Positions 10,486 through 24,200 of a DNA stretch of 64,000 nucleotides are shown in pieces (positions within the stretch are counted from its first letter, which is position 1; the number at the start of each line of letters is the position of its first letter). The notes below the pieces were generated by a model. The model was not told the origin of the DNA and made no database searches. It worked only from the letters and a program-made list of their open reading frames with translations. The translations under genes and the position numbers were made by a program. Source of the stretch: Littorina saxatilis (taxonomy: Eukaryota; Mollusca; Gastropoda; Littorinimorpha; Littorinidae); assembly GCF_037325665.1 (NCBI RefSeq), contig NC_090255.1:21950827-22014826 (forward strand), written 5' to 3'.

Positions 10486-11407
10486 GGTCAGTCTTCAAGG
10501 ATGCGCTGATGAATGTCGTCTGTGGATCGACGCCGTGCTTTACTGCACACTACATTACATGTGCAATGATGATGACGATCATGATAATAATGAGGATGAT
10601 AGTTGGTTGACGCTGTTCTTTGCGAAACTTTCCCGGTCTGTGATACCGTACGTTTTAAAGCACATCAGATGGATTGATATATATCATGCCTTAAACTAAG
10701 CTTATAGCTTGCGTGACCTTCAGTTTACAGTCTGTGTGATTCACTGCATCACTATTTTCTGCACACAAAAAAGTACTAGGAGAACTCCCGGTTTGTTTTT
10801 TGACTCTGTAATCAGGAGAGTCTCACGAATGACCAGTGTTAGGCAGGCCGTCCGTAGACACACAAAAAACCGTTTGGGTTTTCTCGAATATTTTTGCATT
10901 TAGAGCTTTGAAACTGTGCACACTTCTAGGGATGAATGATTTCTGGAACCGACCCCACTCAAGTTTGGATAAGATAAATGAAAAATAAAACATTTCTTAA
11001 ATGTGTTTAATCTTAATTTTTAGAAACTTTCAGCGATTTTAGTGTTTGATGACTTCTGAACATGACTCTAGATAGTCTGGTGTATCCGGGTCATATTTTC
11101 AGGTCACAGTAGGGTTCAGTTGTGTTGAAAAGTATAAAATTGTACCAAGCTTCAATGGTGTGGTTTTTTTTTTAACTAGGGCAGCAGATTTCATATTACT
11201 TTTGGCGATCGTAAATCATATAAGCATTTGCATTTGTTTTAAGAAAAGTGTTCCTCTTTCAGTATTTTTGGGGCGATATTGTAATTTATTGTTTAACTGG
11301 GACCATTATTTCACTCAAAAATAAAGTGTTCACTCTTTAAGTTGTGGTTTGGTTGGCATTCCCTTGCTTTGTGTATCTTTTCTCCCTGAACTTCTCTTAG
11401 TTGTTTC

Positions 11408-11408
<1 letters not shown>
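10486..11408. other. Intergenic stretch; no gene seen
   Basis: AT-rich sequence with short ORFs lacking any recognisable motif. No repeat partner noticed in the window. Confidence 0.4.

Positions 11409-11477
<69 letters not shown>
11409..11477. repeat. (GT)n microsatellite
   Basis: A pure GT tract of about 68 bp, followed by a G/T-rich stretch to about 11,570. Confidence 0.95.
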
Positions 11478-11480
<3 letters not shown>

Positions 11481-11924
11481 GGGTTTGTCAGTTTTGGGTT
11501 AGTTGTTGGTGTGGGTTGTTGTTGTTTTTGGTGTTGTTCACGGTTGGGGTGGGTTTTTTTTGGGGGGGGTGTATTTTGATGGGAGATTTTTGTTGTGGCT
11601 TTTGTTGTTGAAGAATAGTGTCTTTGCGTGGGAATTACACGTACAACTTAGTGGAATGCTCATATAGGCCTACCCATTGTAGCTGCTACTACTACTGCTG
11701 GGCTGCTACTTCTACTGCTGCAACATTCAAAAAGTAGAGAGCCATCCAAAAGCCCGCACGCGCGCAGCAGTGGGGTATGTTCACTCGGTAGGAGAGAGAG
11801 CGACAGAGAGTGAGCGTCAGAGGAGAGAGAGCGAGAAAGATCAAATCAAATCAAATGAAATTTTACCTTACGAGGATTGTGACATAAGCAATACAAACGA
11901 GCTTTTTTTTCAACAAGCACTCGC

Positions 11925-11931
<7 letters not shown>

Positions 11932-11989
<58 letters not shown>

Positions 11990-12141
11990 TGAACTTTATT
12001 TAACAAGGATGAAGATTTCATGTTGGGCCTTTTCCTACAATCTTATGTCAAAACAGTGTACCCTTTGCGAAACAGTGGAACTCATTATCTAGGCTTCTTA
12101 TAAAGCCAGACCCTGTAGTCTGTCGATCTGTCCTTGAAACC

Positions 12142-12207
<66 letters not shown>
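11932..12207. repeat. (GA)n and (CA)n microsatellites around a retroelement-tail-like phrase
   Basis: (GA)n runs from about 11,932 to 11,989 and (CA)n from about 12,140 to 12,207. Between them CTGAACTTTATTTAACAAGG and the following 40 bp resemble about 11,580-11,640 bp further along at 61,580-61,650 (CAGAACTTAATTACAAAAGG). I read both as reversed 3' tails of the same retroelement family. Confidence 0.6.
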
Positions 12208-12208
<1 letters not shown>

Positions 12209-12354
12209 ACCAGAAGACAAATGCGGTGAAAGCACAAAGCCCTGCTAAACAAGTGAAATGCCTGTACGTATAGATCTGAACGAGAACAAAAGACGACATT
12301 CTTCTTGAAACCTGGTGGCCGAGCAGAAGAAAGTGCTCAAAGAAGTTTACTGTG

Positions 12355-12890
12355 CCGGTGTAACACGAAATTTTTACTCCACGAAAAATTTACTCCGGAG
12401 TAAATATTTCGTACGAAATTCTTACTCCGAGTACACTTTTCGTACGAGAAAAGAACTCCCCAAGGCACGAAAAAATTACTCCCTCCACGAAATTTTTACT
12501 CCCCATTTTTTTTACTTCCAGTAAAAATCTCGTATGCAAAAATGGGATGCGGGTGAAGGGATAATGCCAATAAGTGATCTCGCGCACACGAATGTCGCGC
12601 TACCCTCCTTCCACCACCAAGACTAACAGGGGACAAGGGAGTAAACATTTCGTACACCTGGCATGGGAAGTTAAATTGCTCGTGTTGGGGTGAAGTAATT
12701 TATTCGTTATTTATTCGTCAGGGGAGTAACATTTTTGTACGAAATGTTTACTCGGAACTCACCTGTCTTGGGGAGTAATTTTCTCGTGCAATGGGGGAGT
12801 GCTTCTTTCGTAAAGGGAGTAACTTTTTCGTACGAAATGTTTACTCCGGAGTAAAAATCTCGTGGGAGTCATTTTCTCGTGTTACACCGG
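12355..12890. mobile_element. Modular MITE with CCGGTGTAACACGA ends
   Basis: Perfect terminal inverted repeats CCGGTGTAACACGA bound a 536-bp element. The inside is made of many short palindromic modules such as TTTCGTACGAAA and ACTCCGGAGT in both orientations, so a single strand could fold extensively. No protein. A short GTG next to each end may be the target duplication, but this is weak. Confidence 0.75.
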
Positions 12891-13033
12891 TGAAGAAGTA
12901 TGGCCTCATAATAACCTGATACATGTTTTGAGTCAAGACGTCCACGCCTTCAACAACGTCTAGCTCTCATGACCGCCGTACACCTCGAATAGCATTAACT
13001 GCTCAAGAGACGGTAAACGATAATAACCAACCA

Positions 13034-13416
13034 CAGGGCCGGACCCAGGGGGGGGTTCCAGGGGTTCCGGAACCCCACCCCTGGAAAAAGCATGTACCTT
13101 GCTTTGAGTGGTTTTTTTTGTTTTTTTTAAATAAATTTTGTGTGTGTCTCTAACAAATTTTATTCAATGTGAAATCCGATGAGAAAAAGGTACCCCCCCC
13201 CCCCCCCCCCACAATGCTGCTCTTAACCCTCAAAACAAGGCCCAGAATGCACCAGATTGCACAGATTTTAACCGTTTTTCAAAAATGTTCCGGGGGAGCA
13301 TGCTCCCCCCCCCCCCCCCTAGTTCGCGCGCCTGCTTCGCCATTTCGCTGATTTTCCCCCCCAAAAAAGGAGGAACCCCCCCCCCCCCCCCTTACAACTC
13401 ATTTGGTCCGGCCCTG
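13034..13416. mobile_element. Terminal-inverted-repeat element with 5-bp target duplication AACCA
   Basis: The ends are CAGGGCCGGACC and its complement, flanked by AACCA on both sides (13029-13033 and 13417-13421). Inside are long C runs and a core with CACCAGATTGCACAG followed by CCGGGGGAGCATGC. The same core words and the same target size occur in the element at 40573-41130, so they belong to one family. Nonautonomous; superfamily not assigned. Confidence 0.75.
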
Positions 13417-13421
13417 AACCA

Positions 13422-15099
13422 TACATGACGAGGAAGGTGAGATAGGGGAGAAAGTTCCGCGAAGACAGGCGTCAGAATGAACATCATTAAACTGAGGGGT
13501 GACATGGGGCACTGTCGACACATGAGCCGTCCTGATGCTACATTTTGAAGGACCTGGATTTACGTTAAAATGTGATTGGCTGCTGCACAGCACAATTCCA
13601 GGCCTGGGCTTGGTGTTGGTCGTAAGGGGCTCCGCTCACCGTTATATGTAACTTCAGCAGGACCGACGACGCACTGCAGATTACCCCAGCCCGCTACACG
13701 TTGCATGAAAGGAAAACAGGCCAAGTACTCGTCATAATCCCTATCGCGGCATAAATAATAGGCAGTGCGTCGTCTGTGCCGCTGAAACTGTGCAGGTATA
13801 TTCTGCCCATAAGTAGGCTAAGACGCCGATTCTCCAACAACAGTCTGTAGCTCAGTTTCGGGGGATAATTGCTGCTTACTGGAGCAAGCACTTCTGTCCG
13901 TATGTGTCTTTTTAGCGTTCATGTTTTGGTGAGTTGGTTTTTTTCACGACTGATCGCCGCATGTCCAACGTCGCTTCTATCTTGAGTAATGAAACTCAAC
14001 CGACAACACTCAGTGAAGGCATACTGACTTTGCATGTTCTGTTTTGGGGCAGACGACTGACATTCTTGATTCTTCATTCTGCATCGATTCGGCTGAGCTT
14101 TGTCAAGTGGTGTCCTGATCCCCCCAAAAAATAATGTTAAAAAAACACGATTACAATTTGTTTTAAACCGCTGCCCGAAAAAATAAAACCAGGTCGGTCG
14201 GCAGTGTTGCTGCATAGTTTAAGGACATGCCAAAACATTTCTTTGTGGATATTGGCTCCTCAGAACATCACGGTCAATTTGGAGTTCCTGTTTGTGTCTT
14301 TTGTAAACAAATTGGATGCGGTCAAGCAAAGGAAATTCGTCATAAACTTGTACTACAACTACAAGTTGCAGTATGGGCCAATCAGCTCGCTGCCTTAGAT
14401 TTTGTGCTGCAATGATTTCTAGTCTACTGATAAGCAAAAATGTTCCAAACAAATCTGAAGACTATTTCTGCACAAAGCTGCGTCAAACGTTACCTTTCCA
14501 GACCAATGCTACCGAAGTTTGAGAATGTAAAGGTGAGAAAACACGGCCGACGGGACTTGACAATTGCGCACATTTCAAGGGAGCGCAGCCAGTGAATGTA
14601 GTTCTCGCGCCTGGCGTAGTTTCCCTTGAAAACTCTTCACGTCTTTATGACGAGAAATGGGAATTTCCCGGGATTGAAATCACCAAGCGATTACATTTCT
14701 CACTTCTGCGTTGGACATTCGCTTGTTAATTGCACGAAAACCAAAGGCCTTGACTCATTTTGTGATTTTAGGTAAACAAAAACGTAAATATCGGCAACGC
14801 TGCCCTTGCTTTTAGCAGGTGTCGCAAACGTAGAGAAGAGGCTCCACGCTAAACGAAAGACGAAACAGAAAGCATCGAATGCACAAGTTTTTCTAAGAAG
14901 GTGGATCTAAACGCTGTAGTTGCTCATTGTTACTGTGAGAATGTATGTTATAGGAAGGGAGCAGCTGATTCTGATTTAAATTGCTTTCGCAAACTGTCAA
15001 TTCTTGTTCATGTTGTTATTTTCCTTTCATGTTACATTTTCAGGTTAAAAGCTCCAGTTGACACCAAAAGACCAGGGTAGAGTGTAGGCCCCTTCAGCG
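13422..15099. other. Region upstream of the Tudor-domain gene; 5' UTR and promoter expected
   Basis: No supported coding frame. The start codon of the TDRD7-like gene is at 15,100, so its untranslated leader and promoter should lie here or further left. I find no convincing TATA box or splice pair that would fix the first exon. Confidence 0.4.
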
Positions 15100-15202
15100 A
15101 TGGCAGGGGTAGACGAGAGTCCTGTTCTAAAGAACACCAAGGCCTGTATTCGGTCAGTGCTGATGAGCTGCAAAGAAGGAGTGGCTGCATCACGATTCTT
15201 TT
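15100..15202 (+). CDS. TDRD7: TDRD7-like exon 1 (start codon, LOTUS 1 part 1)
   Basis: Starts [20 protein letters not shown] at the ATG in AGCGATGG and ends before GTAAGT, leaving phase 1. The helix text [19 protein letters not shown] is the first half of a LOTUS domain, as at the N-terminus of vertebrate TDRD7. Confidence 0.9.
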
Positions 15203-18200
15203 GTAAGTTACTTTTGAAACTAGAGAATCACAATTCTTTTAAAAATTACTAAACTAGCACACAAATAAAATGAAATGTACTGGATGCAAATGCCTTTGAA
15301 TCCAGGAAAGAAGGGCAGATTAAGTAAGTTATAATACAGGGGTGTCGTTTGGGTCGGCCCTTCGGCCAATCGCTGATTTTTTTTTACTTTGGCCGAAACT
15401 TTTATGTCCTTATCGACCAAATGTCCGAAGATTATTCGTCTGAATCGGCCCATTCGGCCATGATTTTTCCGTGTTTTTATTTTTATTGATCAGGTTTTGA
15501 TTACTAAATTTTGCTGCCGATGTACTTAGTCAACTGACTGCCATTTATTTTCTTCACGAATGCCAAAAACGAAACAATGTTTTGAACGGAAGCCATTTAT
15601 GATTTACGAAAATTAAAGCTGCCAGAGTTTTTTCCACTCTCTCAGCGTTTGCGTCCTCCGGTTCGTGATAGTTTCTCCAGTCAGTCAGTGATTTGGATTT
15701 GGGGGAGGGGGGTGGGGGGCATTTTATGACAATTCTTTATGGAAAATGAAACAATGCAGTGATGGTGTGACTAACAGCTGAGCAGGATTTAGTTTTAGTC
15801 TTTTAGTTTTACTGGTGTTATTCTTCAAACACATATTTCCTAGTCATGGTACACCTCTCTGACCCCAGAACACTCACATTTTGGACACACATCAGTGACA
15901 GTCCGTTTTTGTTTTACTGCCCTCTTGTGCTTCAATGTTACGGCGACTTTCGATGAGCCAAAATAGTAGCCGAAAGTTTTCTGAAATGTCCTAAAGCTCT
16001 CTGACAGTTTCGGCTAAATGTCCGAACATAAACATTTCTAAGCAACGCCCCTGTATGTATATTTATATATATCAAGGGTTGACGTCACAATTCATATTGG
16101 GCAAAACAGCGCCGCGTGACTCCAGTCCAATATGTGCATGCCAAGAGCACTGTCAATGTTATTTTTGTTCGCACTCCTGATGACTATCTCTTTTGCCTGA
16201 AACTGAAGGCTAGCTGAAGTATGTGCCTTAATTTGCCCTTCAGATGTCCACATGACACTCAGAAATTGCTTACCAAGTATGCTTATGAGAGACCTTGATA
16301 TTTAAAGCAGAACAGTGTGGACAGCAGATATTTTTTCAACATTTTTCTGTGAGACTGTGCATCAGATCCAAGTTATTAAATGAAATAAAACAAGACATCA
16401 TTTTGCGAATGTCTCATCCTATAGACTTATTATTTGAAAGAAAACATTCTTGAAGAAAACTTGAAAATAGATTAGTACCATCATGCTATAAGTTCTGTCA
16501 CTTCAGTCTGATTCCGAAGCAGTACAATTAGTTAAACCCCATGACATAACAAGGTAACGCAAACTATTAGTTATTATCGAGAATTGAATTAACCATATCC
16601 ATTCCCGGTCAGGCGGTGTGCACGTGGTGCGACAACGGCCACTGCGTGGTGAAATACGGACTTGGTGTAGCATCTATGCATGGGGCAAGCTAGGAAAAGA
16701 TAACTCTCGCTGCAAACCACGCCCACTCAAAAATCCGGTCGGCGATTTGGCTCCGGACCCCAGGGTCAGGTTACGGCAAAGTACGTTGTTTTGAGTGGTT
16801 GGTTGTGGACGATACTGACCGGTACCACTAGCAGATACATAGGGCTGGAGGTGCATTGACATTTTTTTCGCCAGGTCGCGAGAATTCTATAAAATATATA
16901 TATGCAAGCGAACTTTTGTCATTTTTTGACTCACATGCGAAGCAAAAGTGAGTCTATGTACTCACCCGAGTCGTCCGTCCGGACGTCCGGAAAACTTTAA
17001 CGTTGGATATTTCTTGGACACTATTCAGTCTATCAGTACCAAATTTGGCAAGATGGTGTATGATGACAAGGCCCCAAAAAAATACATAGCATCTTGACCT
17101 TGCTTCAAGGTCAAGGTCGCAGGGGCCATAAATGTTGCCTAAAAAACAGCTATTTTTCCCATTTTCTCTGAAGTTTTTGAGATTGAATACCTCACCTACA
17201 TATGATATATAGGGCAAAGTAAGCCCCATCTTTTGATACCAGTTTGGTTTACCTTGCTTCAAGGTCAAGGTCACAGGAGCTCTTCAAAGTTGGATTGTAT
17301 ACATATTTTGAAGTGACCTTGACCCTGAACTATGGAAGATAACTGTTTCAAACTTAAAAATTATGTGGGGCACATGTTATGCTTTCATCATGAGACACAT
17401 TTGGTCACATATGATCAAGGTCAAGGTCACTTTGACCCTTATGAAATGTGACCAAAATAAGGTAGTGAACCACTAAAAGTGACCATATCTCATGGTAGAA
17501 AGAGCCAATAAGCACCATTGTACTTCCTATGTCTTGAATTAACAGCTGTGTGTTGCATGACCTTGGATGACCTTGACCTTGGGTCAAGGTCACATGTATT
17601 TTGGTAGGAAAAATGTGTAAAGCAGTTCTTAGTGTATGATGTCATTGCTAGGTTTAGTTACCCTAAAGGTCGAGGTCAAGCATGTGAGTCGTATGGGCTT
17701 TGCCCTTCTTGTTTCTTTTTGCGATAGGGCGAGTGCACCACCGAAATTAGTTGATGAGAACGTAGTCGGGTGTTTCATCTTTCATTAGCAACTGAAAAAA
17801 TAAGGGGAAAGTTTTGTGTGTGTGTGATTGTTATAAATCACACTTTTGTTTAAAATGCTAAAACATATTATTCTTGTGGGTTTTATAGCTTTTTAAAAAG
17901 GCATGATCTCATTTTTTGCTATCAGGAGAGGCCCCAAAATGGCCTTTATAATTCTAACATTCATTTTCTGTCAGGGGGGCTTCGCCCCCCTGAACCCCCT
18001 ACCGGGGCGTTGCCCCTGGACCCCACCAGGGGTCTAAGCGGCCCCTGGATCCCGGCTCACTTTCCTACTTTTTGAACATTTGCTGGTCTCATGTCTAATG
18101 AGTTAATGTTGTTGTGCAGATGACTATAGGGATGTGACAGGGGAGAGCATTCCCTATCAAAAGCTGGGCTTTGCCAATGTGGGCAACTTCATCAAGTCTA

Positions 18201-21200
18201 TTCCTGATGTCGTCTGCGCCAGAACGTATGATCTACATTACTTTTCTGCTCTTTCTTCTGTCTTTGCTGTTAGCTTATTCTGATTTGAAACAGAGTTTAT
18301 TTGGTTGGTCAAGTTTTAACGTTCAGTTGTTGATACAGTCTAGTAGCGGTTATAGTTTGTTGGTTTGGGGTGTGGGTATTGGGCGGACAAAATTAATTTT
18401 CCTTCACCGAAGACTTTTCAAATTTTGACAGTACAGTGTTCTTGCTTTCTGAATTTGCAGCAATTATGTATTGTAATTTGTATTGTTTTATTTTTCATCT
18501 TACTTAGCTCATTTAATATAAATTTACATACACGTCATGTCCGAATTTAGTGGTTTCTGATCCAGTAAGATGGGGAGCGAGAACTGTACTTTGTGTACAT
18601 GTACCGCAAGTGAGTGTAGTCAACGACAGCTGAAAATCTACAGTTGTATCTGAGCCTGCCATGCGATTGCAAGATTGTGACATTCTTTGCAGTGAGCGAT
18701 TTGTACAGTGGAACCCCCCATTTAGGACATCAAAAAAGCTTAAAAAATCAGGTCTTAAAAAGGAGGGAGTCTGAAATAGAGGTAAATATACAGAGGTTAT
18801 GAACAGAAAGTCTGAAAAAGTGAGGTCTTCAAAGAGGTCTTAAAGGGGGGGGGGGGGGAGGGGGGTCTTAAAAGGGGGGTTCAACTGTATCTAAGCCTGC
18901 AGTGTGATTGCAGGATTGGGGGTGAAGTGAAATACATTGCAGTGGCATATATTTGTACAATGGAACCCCCCTTTTAAGACCTCAGCCCACCCTCCGCGGG
19001 TTAGGGGGAAGAATTTACCCGATGCTCCCCAGCATGTCGTAAGAGGCGACTAACGGATTCTGTTTCTCCTTTTACCCTTAAGTGTTTCTTGTATAGAATA
19101 TAGTCAATTTTTGTAAAGATTTTAGTCAAGCAGTATGTAAGAAATGTTAAGTCCTTTGTACTGGAAACTTGCATTCTCCCAGCAAGGTAATACCTTGTAC
19201 TACGTTGCAAGCCCCTGGAGCAATTTTTTTGTTAGTGCTTCTGTGAACAAGACACAATTGACAAGTGGCTCTATCCCATCCCCCCCCGCTTTCCCCGTCG
19301 CGATATAACCTTGAACGGTTGAAAAGGATGTTAAACACCAAATAAAGAATTAGAAAGAAAGACCGCAAAAAAATCTGATTAAAATCAGGTCTTAAAAAGC
19401 AGGGAGTCTTGAATAGAGGTAAATTTACAGAAAGTCTGAAAAAAGAGGTCTTAAATGGGGGGTTCAACTGTATCTAAGCCTGTTGTGTGATTGCAGGTTT
19501 GGGGGTGAAGTGACATACTTTGCGGTGGCCGATGCAGCCACTCAGCACATTCAGAGCCTTATTCAGCGACAGAAAAGCAACCCCAAGAAAAGCAAGTCGC
19601 TGAGAAAGGTAGGCGTGGTTTTGTGAAAATACAGTGTCTGAAATCTAAGCAAGGGAGACAGTGTGTTTTGATGTTGGCGTTTAGGGGTGATAATTGAAAC
19701 TCAAAGTACCCGTCAGTGTGTTTTGTTGTTAGTGTTACTGTTAGTGTTTGTTTGTTTGTTGCGGATGAAGCTTAGATAAGCGAAAATTCGTACTGTCTTG
19801 TGCTGTTCTTGTATCGGTGAGTACAGATATCTTTTGTTTTTTAACTTCATCTCACCACAGTCACTTTGTTGTTTAGGTTACTGTTAGTGTTTAGTGGTGA
19901 TAATCCAAACTTGATTTACCTATCCACTCAGGTGAGAAGTACCTATCTTTCATATCCTGGCTACTGCCAGTCATTTACCGTTCCGTCTGAGTATTGATTG
20001 TTTTGTGTGTGTGTGTTTGGAAAATGACCTGGCACAAGAGTGCACTAGGCCATTTCTGTTTAAAATTCTTATTGTACAGTTTGGTTACATTCTTTCCATG
20101 AAATCAAGCGACAGGTCCCAAATTGCAGCAAAATAGAGACTCTGTGACAAGAGAGACTATAGTGATGCTAGACAAAATGATGAAAACTTGGTTATTCTAT
20201 CTAAGTGGTGCTGTTCTGCCAACTTCACCGTGAACTTGGCCAATAGGGGAGGAGATAAGAGTAGTAAGGTCTACTAGGTGGGTGTGTCGAATAACTGTGT
20301 CAGATTATTAGACGGTCTCTGCCTTTGTGAAAAGGGTTCAGTGGATGATTTAGTTGCATCTGCTTTAGTTCGATAATAATAGTATTAGTAATAATATTAT
20401 TTATCATTATTTTTTCTATGGTGCGGGTCTTGAAAACGGCTCCTGGCAAGCACTTGTTCAAACTGAATTGAGGTGTTGGTTCTGACTACTTCAGATAGCA
20501 AACAAGTGTTAATTACAGTAATGGGTCAGTTTTTGATGTTGGCTGTTTTCTTATGTGATAGATTGGTAGTGGTGAAGGCAAGGACTACACTTGCTACACG
20601 ATCAAAAACTGAATCAAAACATCCACTTCTAGTCAGCACATGCGATGTAAACACTTCGTGGCCGCCATGACAGTTTGAAACCTTCGAGAACTACTTTGCG
20701 AGTTGCGAGTTGCAAGCAAAATAGTCCGCACTTGAAGAAGCTAATATTTCAAAAGAGAGTCTTTTAGTGTCATTTAACTTTTATTTGACACATTCTCATA
20801 ATATTGCGAGACAGTACATGGGCTTTTGGGGTAAAATCAACGGAATTTATTTTCAGGTTCTCTACAGTAAACTACTACGCGCAACCCGTGACGTGTCGCT
20901 AAAAATAGACGCCAGCACAGCCCGCGAGCGGTGGCCTTCGCTAGATGCACTGAAGCTGAGCTGTGCCAGTCCTTCCCTTTAGTAGTCCTTGGGTGAAGGA
21001 AACAACGTGTTTTTTTGCAAAGCAACTGATCATTTTCTCTGAGCAGCATTACATTGATTTCTACTCTAGTTTGTAGAAGTCATTCTTTCACTTAAAATTT
21101 GTTCAACAACGTGTTGCAGGGTGCAGCCCGCATCCCCAAGTTCCACTCACAGGTGGGCCGTTTCATGTCGTCCCGCGGAGGTCACAGGCCAGGACCTCCC

Positions 21201-24200
21201 TTCCGACCTCCGCCAAACAACGTCAGCGGCTTTGCTCAACCTCGACACTTTGGTCTCAGGTCGCCACTTGCCAATTCTTTTAACTCCAGCGATTTTTCAC
21301 CGCTGACGGTGACTGTCAGAAGCAGACTCGGAGGTGTTGAAGACGAGCGAACGATTGACCGGCGGGAGGGAGCTAACGGAGGACGTTTCATGGCCAGTAG
21401 TGCTTTGAAAGCCGCTGTCAGGGAAAAGAAAGTTAGTACAGTACACAAACTACAAGTCATGTGGAGCGATACAACATTTAGTCAATCTGTCAGCCAATTT
21501 TTTTTTAAAAGATCAACTTTGTGAGGCTTGGTAAGCCGAAGACCGAGACAACTTGTGAGGCTTGGTTAGCCGAAGACCAAGATAACGTTTGAGGCTTGGT
21601 TAGCCAAAGACCGAGACGAATTGCGCTGGTGTCCGCAGATCATGAACGCATAAGACCGGTTTTCTTTGACTTCCAGCAAATTTTCAGACTAAACATGACA
21701 TAGCTGTATATTTTTGGACTCAGGAAATGATAAGAAAAACAATTCAATCATTTTGAATCTATAATCAACATTTTAATTTTTAAAAACATGAACGATTAGT
21801 TTTTAAGCTTCCAATATGAATTGCAAACTCATATTCTGGACAAGGTTAAAAATGTTTGACCAAAATTTGAATCAATTTGATTGGAAAAACGAGGTCGTCA
21901 CAGTGCCACATCAACTTTTTTTAAAGCAAGATTTGTCATAAAATACATTTAATAAAAAAAATGCAGAAGACAAATTTGGTGGGGATATCATTTGGAAGAA
22001 TTCTCAAGGTTGATGCTATATATAATTTGTTTCTTTTCTAAATTTAGTCAGAATTGTTGCAGCCTGTGGGACCTAGTCGTAACTACGAGTTGCCTCCAAG
22101 GTTCCAAAAAATGCAATCCGGTGGGGTGGTTACAAATACTGGCGGCGCCTCTGACAGACCTATAGCAGGTAAGTGACCTTTATTTTTGCTGGCTGTGACC
22201 TTGGATCAGGAGCTTGTGACTGAGCTTATGAAAACCTTGGGTCTTCTGATGCATTGTATTCTACTTCACACATTTTAGCAGCTCTTTTGGGTGTAGTGGA
22301 GTGTGGATTGCAAAATTAACAATTTTATACAAAAACTCATAGAATTAGAAATAAAATATTCTCATGTTAGGAGTTGAGGGTGGTTTTTTTTTCAATTCTC
22401 TTTTTCTTTTATTTGAAACTCGTGTTTCTATTTGTAGTTGTCAACTGAGGAACTGGAAAGGCACTGTTTTAAGTAGCAGAGTGGCCACGTCTCCTTGTTG
22501 TGTCCTGGGCTGTGGTGCACAAAAAGTTACCACCCAAACGGGAGCCAGCCGCAGTATTGGATTTGTTGAAACTTTGAGATTTGCTGTTATGTCTATAAAA
22601 AAAATTTTTAAAAATTAATTAAATTAAATTAAACAAGAGGCGAAGCCATCAAGGCTCACGTAAGAAATCGACAAACAGTAACACAAACTCAATCACTCCG
22701 TCACACAGAAAGCGAAACACTAGATCTGGATCTGTCTGTCTGCATGTAGCCTACTTACAAGGACACGACTGCCAACTAGTCTTGGCGCGCTCAAAATAAT
22801 AATGACCGAGACTTTCAGCACTTCCTTCGCGTGACGTCTAACCCTCTTACGTCATAATGTGACGTCAATGTAATGTGACGTCTTCAAATGTTAGAGTTTC
22901 TACCACAGACATACACACGCACATACGCACGCACGCACGCACGCACGCACAGACAGACAAAGTTACGATCGCATAGGCTACACTTACGTGAGCCAAAAAT
23001 GACTTCCCACGTTCCAAGTTTCAGAATCAAAAAGCAAGAAAGGTAATTTGTTGGAACGTTTAATTTGACAAAACAAAACACACGGCAGCCAGCCGCAGTG
23101 TTGGTTTTTAATTTGTTGAAACTTGTTTTGTTTTGTCAAATGAAACGTTTCAACAACTTACCTTTTTTGTTTTTTGATTGTGATTTCAAAGAATCTGACT
23201 GCGCAGTTTGTTCGCTCCCATTTGGGTGGCACCCGCTTGGGTTCGTACACCTCAGCCCTAGTACTCATTTCTGCTTCTCCCTATGTGTCAGCAGTCAGAA
23301 TATGGGTCAGAGAAAATGTAAGCCACACCGACACGTGCCCCTGTAGATTCGCGCTATGTACCTGCTGTTGTTGCCTTGTCTTGATAAAGTAATCGGACGT
23401 GTATATATTTTTGTTTGAGATAGCAAAAAATGAATGCAGACGTGCGATTGAATTTACGAAAATGCTAAACTTGTATTCCATGTTGTTACAATTGAGTCTT
23501 TAAGCTTCACAGGGGTTGGCAGCTATGATTATAATTGATGAGTATTATCATCAGGAAAATAGTATTATGAATATCATCAGGAAAATGTATTGTTGTGCTG
23601 CTATGACAAAAAAGCTTGAACAGATTATTGTCCAGTAGCAGTTTATCAAGTATAGTGCCACACACTGACACAGCTTCAGGACAGCAGAAAAGCTTGACAA
23701 ATTTGTCCTGTAAGTGTAATATTATACAAGTAGACTAAGATTTGTCCTGTAAGTGTAATATTATACAAGTTGTGCTACACAGCTTCAGGACAACAGAAAA
23801 GCTTGAAAAGATTTGTCCTGTAAGTGTAATATTTTACAAGTAGACTACACAGCTTCAGGACAACAGAAAAGCTTGAGAAGATTTGTCCTGTAAGTGTAAT
23901 ATTATACAAGTAGTGCTACACAGCTTCAGGACAGCAGAAAAGCTTGAAAAATGTGTCCTGTAAGTGTAATATTATACAAGTAGACTAAGATTTGTCATTT
24001 AAGTGTAATATTATACAAGTAAGTGCTACACAGCTTCAGGACAACAGAAAAGCTTGAAAAGATTTGCCCTGTCACTGTAAGTGTAATATTTTACAAGTAG
24101 ACTACACAGCTTCAGGACAACAGAAAAGCTTGAAAAGATTTGTCCTGTAAGTGTAATATTATACAAGTAAGTGCAACACAGCTTCAGGACAACAGAAAAG

